This document shows positions 60,741 through 64,000 of a stretch of DNA of 64,000 nucleotides, piece after piece. A model generated the notes under the pieces. The model was given only the letters and a program-made list of their open reading frames with translations, had not been told where the DNA came from and did not search any database. Origin of the DNA: Hyphomicrobiaceae bacterium (GTDB taxonomy: Bacteria; Pseudomonadota; Alphaproteobacteria; Rhizobiales; Devosiaceae); assembly GCA_020638065.1 (NCBI GenBank), contig JACKJG010000002.1:62001-126000 (forward strand), written 5' to 3'. Made by a program: the position numbers and the translations under genes. Position 1 is the first letter of the stretch; each line of letters begins with the position of its first letter.

Positions 60741-62150
60741 TCAGTCGAGAAGGAAGCCCACCGTTCCATTGTACTGGCCCTGCCCCGCCTGTTCACCGAC
60801 GCCATAAAGCCGCTGCATGTGACCGAGGAACACCGATTCTGCGTCGCCCGCGAATTCGAGATTGTCGGTCGGCAGCCGCGGGCGATTGCCCGGCGCCGCC
60901 AGATAAGGTGTGACCAGAATGACGAGCTCGGTCTGGGATCGGATGAAATCACGGGAGCGGAACAAGGCGCCAAGGATCGGCACATTGCTGATGCCCGGCA
61001 GTTCGTTGAATTGCTGGCGCACCTTGTCCTCGATCAGCCCGGCAATCGCGAGCGTCGAGCCGGACGGCATTTCGACGGAGGTCTTGGCCGTGCGGTCCTT
61101 GGTGGCGGGGATCGTGATGTCACCGGCGACGAAACCACCTTCGGTGGTCGGTTCGGACACATCCGTTTCCAGTTGCAACGCGATGACGCCATTCGAGCGG
61201 ACGGTCGGCGTAAATTTGAGATTGACGCCAAACTGCTTGAACTCGAACGAGATCACGCCGTTGTCGACACCCACGGGCACCGGAAACTGACCACCGGCAA
61301 GGAACTCGGCTTCCTGCCCGGAAAGCGCGGTCAAAGTCGGTTCGGCCAGCGTGCGCATGGCGCCCCGCCGTTCGAGCGCGTGCAGGGTGGCATCGATGCT
61401 GACGCCACCCGCCGCAAGGCTGACGCCGGCGGACGAGTTGGCAATGACGTTGGATGCGCCACCAAGGGCGGGCGCCGACAGAAGGCTGGTCGCCAGATTG
61501 TTGAGGTTCAGGTTGACATCGAGGTCGATGCCAAGCTGCTTGACCACTTCGCGAGAGACTTCAGCAACGGTCACCTTGAGCATGACCTGCTGCGAGCCGT
61601 CGACGGTGATGATCGAGGCCACGTTCGATTCATTTCCAGCGAACTGCGCCGCGATGGCGAGCGCGTTGGTCACGTCTTCGCTCGACCGGGCGGTCCCGGA
61701 CAAAACGATGCGTTCGCCGAAGGAATCCACCTTGATGTGCGAACCCGGAATGACCCGCGCCAGTGTCGCCGAAAGTGACGAGGCATCATTCATCACCGAC
61801 ACATTCAGCGTCGCGATCTGGCGCCCGGCGGAGTCGAGGAAAAGGATGTTGGTATCGCCGCTGGCGACACCCTGAAGAATGGCGCGGCGCTTGTCGCGCA
61901 TGATCGCGGCCGCAATCTGTGGCTGGGAGACAATCACCTCGCTGACCTCGGCGGGGAGGTCGACAATCATGGATTTGTTGAGACCTAGCTGCAGGTTCTG
62001 GGTCGTGCCATATTGTCCGATGCGCAGCAGCGAGGCGTCGGCCAAAACCGGTGTCGCCGCGAACGGGACGGCAAGGCTGAGCGCCAGCGACATCAGCGCG
62101 GCGCGAACAAAGCCCTTTCGGGAGCCGGTCGACACGGGTTTGAACTTCAT
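60741..62150 (-). CDS. cpaC: Tad pilus secretin CpaC
   Basis: This 469-aa outer-membrane secretin (RcpA/CpaC family) has a signal peptide (ALMSLALSLAVPFAATPVLA), N-terminal BON/secretin N domains (VVSQPQIAAAIMRDKRRAIL) and the secretin domain with EFLAGGQFPVPV and ITIPATKDRTAKTSVEMPSG. It forms the pilus pore. The ATG at 62150 follows GGAAAGGA; an ATG at 62174 overlapping the cpaB stop is possible. Confidence 0.94.
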   Translation of the reverse strand: MKFKPVSTGSRKGFVRAALMSLALSLAVPFAATPVLADASLLRIGQYGTTQNLQLGLNKSMIVDLPAEVSEVIVSQPQIAAAIMRDKRRAILQGVASGDTNILFLDSAGRQIATLNVSVMNDASSLSATLARVIPGSHIKVDSFGERIVLSGTARSSEDVTNALAIAAQFAGNESNVASIITVDGSQQVMLKVTVAEVSREVVKQLGIDLDVNLNLNNLATSLLSAPALGGASNVIANSSAGVSLAAGGVSIDATLHALERRGAMRTLAEPTLTALSGQEAEFLAGGQFPVPVGVDNGVISFEFKQFGVNLKFTPTVRSNGVIALQLETDVSEPTTEGGFVAGDITIPATKDRTAKTSVEMPSGSTLAIAGLIEDKVRQQFNELPGISNVPILGALFRSRDFIRSQTELVILVTPYLAAPGNRPRLPTDNLEFAGDAESVFLGHMQRLYGVGEQAGQGQYNGTVGFLLD

Positions 62151-62170
62151 TTTCGGCGTTCCTTTCCGCA

Positions 62171-63139
62171 TCATTGTTTCACTGCCGGCGCCGGCTCGGC
62201 AGGCGTCGACACGTTGGCCAGCGAAGCGGGCAAACCATCGGGGAAGACCGGCTGCACGACCGACTCGATGATCTGATTGGCCAGGTCCGCGTTCGCGCCG
62301 GTGGCGGCGGCATTGGTGTAAAGATCCGCAACCGCGTTGGATTGAACGTTGGTGGCCGTTCCGAAGCGCACCATGCGGATGGATTGATTGGCATTGCGGC
62401 CGCCGGCATCGGCCGGCGCATTGAAGTCAGCCACCGAGCGCAGGACCAGGGTCAATTGCCCTTCGGCTTCGGCGGCAATGATCGTTTCGGACTGGTAGGG
62501 ATCGAGTTCGAGTGTGGCGATCGACTTCTCGCTGAACATCTTCGATTGCGGGTTGTTGTCGCCTGCTTCGGCGCCGCCCGTCGTGCCGCCCTGGCCGAGG
62601 CGCGCGCCCATCGCCAGTACTTTGATATTGCTCAGGATTGTCGAAGACACGGGTCCGTTGCCCTCGTCCAGCGTCTGGACGACGTCGACACGGTCGTTGG
62701 GCAGGACGAAGCCGCCGGCACCCGAGGCCTGGGTCACGGGAATGGAAACGGCGCGCATGCCGGGCTGAATGACCGCGCTGAGGTAACCTTGATCGGTCCT
62801 GACCAGCTTGAGTGCCTGGATCGGCTCGCCGGCAAAAATCTCAAAACGCGCCACGGTGCCCAATAGTTTGGCAGGTGCATCAGGCAGAACTTCACTGGTG
62901 ATGTATTCCGGCCGGACAGCATTTTGCGGCCAGTCCTGCCATTCGAGGAGATCTTCGGTCAGGCGCTCGCCGACGCCGATCGTGCTGGCGGCGATGAGAA
63001 CCCTGGTTTTGGGTTGTTCCTGAACCTGCGCGACCTGCGGTTGCACCGGCGCGGGGGCCTGCCCGCGCGTTGCCAGAAAGGCGGCCAGGCCGCCTGCAAC
63101 AATTGCAACCAGTAAAAGGATCAAACGCGCCGGTTTCAT
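62171..63139 (-). CDS. cpaB: Tad pilus protein CpaB (RcpC)
   Basis: This 322-aa protein has an N-terminal membrane helix (LILLLVAIVAGGLAAFLA), then SAF-like and RcpC domains (VLIAASTIGVGERLTEDLLE, AVSIPVTQASGAGGFVLPND). It is required for Flp pilus assembly, probably together with the secretin. ATG 63139 follows GGAGTTGGGTTG. First gene after cpaA, 136 bp away. Confidence 0.94.
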   Translation of the reverse strand: MKPARLILLLVAIVAGGLAAFLATRGQAPAPVQPQVAQVQEQPKTRVLIAASTIGVGERLTEDLLEWQDWPQNAVRPEYITSEVLPDAPAKLLGTVARFEIFAGEPIQALKLVRTDQGYLSAVIQPGMRAVSIPVTQASGAGGFVLPNDRVDVVQTLDEGNGPVSSTILSNIKVLAMGARLGQGGTTGGAEAGDNNPQSKMFSEKSIATLELDPYQSETIIAAEAEGQLTLVLRSVADFNAPADAGGRNANQSIRMVRFGTATNVQSNAVADLYTNAAATGANADLANQIIESVVQPVFPDGLPASLANVSTPAEPAPAVKQ

Positions 63140-63275
63140 CAACCCAACTCCAGCAACTTCCGGCGCAACTCACACGCGCCCTATCTCGGGGAGTGTGCTG
63201 TCAAACCGTCAAAGTTTGGTTAATCAGCGGTTTTCTTTTCTGGTTAAATTCGGGTAAAGGCGCCCGGGGCCAAGG

Positions 63276-63785
63276 TCAGCCGATCAGCGCCCTGAACAAG
63301 GGCGTGGCCGGGTAAACGATGAGGCCCGCGATTGCCAGCGCAATCCCGTAGGGGATGCCGGTTTTGGGGTGGTGAAGCCGGTTGATCCAGTCCACACCGA
63401 CCAGCTGGGCAGGAAGCGGGAAGCGGCGCGCACCGAGCAACAACAGCGTCAGCGCACCGCCGAGCAGTGCCGAATAGATCAGATAGGGAATGAGCGCGGT
63501 GAACCCCAGCCAAAGGGCGGTTGCTGCCGCAAACTTGGCATCGCCGCCGCCAATCCAGCCAAACGCAAAGAAGCTAAAAGAGGCCGCGAGAACGATCGCC
63601 CCGGCCAGGACATGCCAACCAAGCTCCATCCAGGAGAGACCCGAAAGTGCTGCAGCAACGATGAAAGCGGCGCCAAGCGCCAGCACCAGCTTGTTGGTGA
63701 TCCGCATTGTGAACGTGTCGGAAATAGCGGCGAAGACCATTGCCAGGGGAAAGAGCAATAGCACGGTCGAATTGACAAAAGTCAT
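63276..63785 (-). CDS. cpaA: Prepilin peptidase CpaA (TadV)
   Basis: This 169-aa membrane aspartyl protease processes Flp prepilin. It has the two catalytic aspartates in ISDTFTMRITN and GGGDAKFAAA (GxGD motif) and about five helices. ATG at 63785 follows CGAGGCTTGGGC. It is the single-domain peptidase A24 without N-methylase domain, as usual in Tad systems. The Flp pilin gene lies directly upstream. Confidence 0.94.
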   Translation of the reverse strand: MTFVNSTVLLLFPLAMVFAAISDTFTMRITNKLVLALGAAFIVAAALSGLSWMELGWHVLAGAIVLAASFSFFAFGWIGGGDAKFAAATALWLGFTALIPYLIYSALLGGALTLLLLGARRFPLPAQLVGVDWINRLHHPKTGIPYGIALAIAGLIVYPATPLFRALIG

Positions 63786-63844
63786 GCCCAAGCCTCGATG
63801 TTGCCCACGTATCCTCGCCGGGCAATCTTAACAAACCGGAAATG

Positions 63845-63868
63845 AAAAAGGGGCCCAAGGGCCCCTTT
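63845..63868 (-). terminator. Terminator/attenuator after the Flp pilin gene
   Basis: AAAGGGGCCC and GGGCCCCTTT form a perfect 10-bp stem round two bases; on the minus strand it is followed by TTC and a T-rich stretch. It can separate abundant pilin mRNA from the less expressed cpaA-tadC genes. Confidence 0.88.
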
Positions 63869-63901
63869 GACAACCGGATGAACCGGAATTCTGCAGACTG
63901 C

Positions 63902-64000
63902 TTAGATGGTCGAAGCAGCGTTGTCGAGACGACCACCGATGCCGCTGAACAGGTTGGCCAGGCCATTACCCAGGGTCGTCGCGGCTGCGATGATACCAAC
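63902..64000 (-). CDS. flp: Flp/Fap-type pilin, C-terminal end (cut by window edge)
   Basis: The last 32 codons and TAA stop are visible: VGIIAAATTLGNGLANLFSG, then IGGRLDNAASTI. The hydrophobic stretch followed by a short amphipathic tail is that of Flp pilins, the substrate of CpaA. Its place directly upstream of cpaA with a terminator between supports the call. The N-terminal processing site lies outside the window. Confidence 0.85.
   Translation of the reverse strand, partial: VGIIAAATTLGNGLANLFSGIGGRLDNAASTI

Overview
The window looks like one contiguous chromosome segment of an alphaproteobacterium of the order Hyphomicrobiales, most likely a Devosiaceae-type organism (Devosia or Pelagibacterium relatives). 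The evidence is a high-GC sequence, Rhizobiales-style gene neighbourhoods (rpmH-rnpA-yidC-engB-argB; HAD nucleotidase-dapD-dapE-truA-fmt-def; dnaX-ybaB-recR; pheA next to a membrane cytochrome c), an ImuA/ImuB/DnaE2 mutagenesis cassette behind a GTTC-N7-GTTC LexA box, and a Cpa/Tad pilus operon. The genus is inference; no rRNA is present to settle it.

Layout. 1-5 kb: start of a PhoR-like sensor kinase divergent from PPK2, a divergent polyol/uronate dehydrogenase and KDG kinase pair, a DUF924 protein and an orphan YjhX-like protein. 5-13 kb: an RTX calcium-binding protein, then a minus-strand imuA-imuB-dnaE2 cassette. dnaE2 is broken by about ten single-base indels, and both sides of it carry tandem palindromic repeats (76-bp and 111-bp periods) whose hairpin stems change sequence but stay paired. 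13-22 kb: an accessory region with a CHASE2-EAL phosphodiesterase, a FecR-domain protein with a long Gly/Asn repeat, a SARP/BTAD-TPR regulator, a 35-residue ORF coupled to a YcaO-TfuA pair, and a LuxR-type HTH protein. 22-23.4 kb: an AT-rich gene for a ClpP-fold secreted protein beside tRNA-Arg(ACG). 23.5-27 kb: an orphan sensor kinase, a mercuric-reductase-like flavoenzyme and a TVP38 membrane protein.

27-46 kb is mainly housekeeping: L34, RNase P protein, YidC, EngB, ArgB, a LysR/DUF1127 pair, a cysteine-cluster regulator, DapD/DapE (lysine and peptidoglycan), TruA-Fmt-Def (tRNA and translation initiation), RmuC and RecR. 46-55 kb holds YbaB, DnaX, SRP RNA, TrxC, PheA, a cytochrome c with a long helical repeat tail, a GhrA-like dehydrogenase, a MarR-GNAT fusion under a perfect 17-bp-arm palindrome, and an M17 aminopeptidase. 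55-64 kb is a Tad pilus locus: TadD on the plus strand facing a minus-strand cpaA-cpaB-cpaC-cpaE-cpaF-tadB-tadC run, with the 3' end of a Flp pilin gene at the window edge. CpaD is absent between CpaC and CpaE.

The best candidate for an undescribed system is the SARP regulator / 35-aa ORF / YcaO / TfuA / LuxR block (17.4-22.0 kb). It has the form of a small peptide-modification or thioamidation locus, with overlapping start and stop codons throughout its core.
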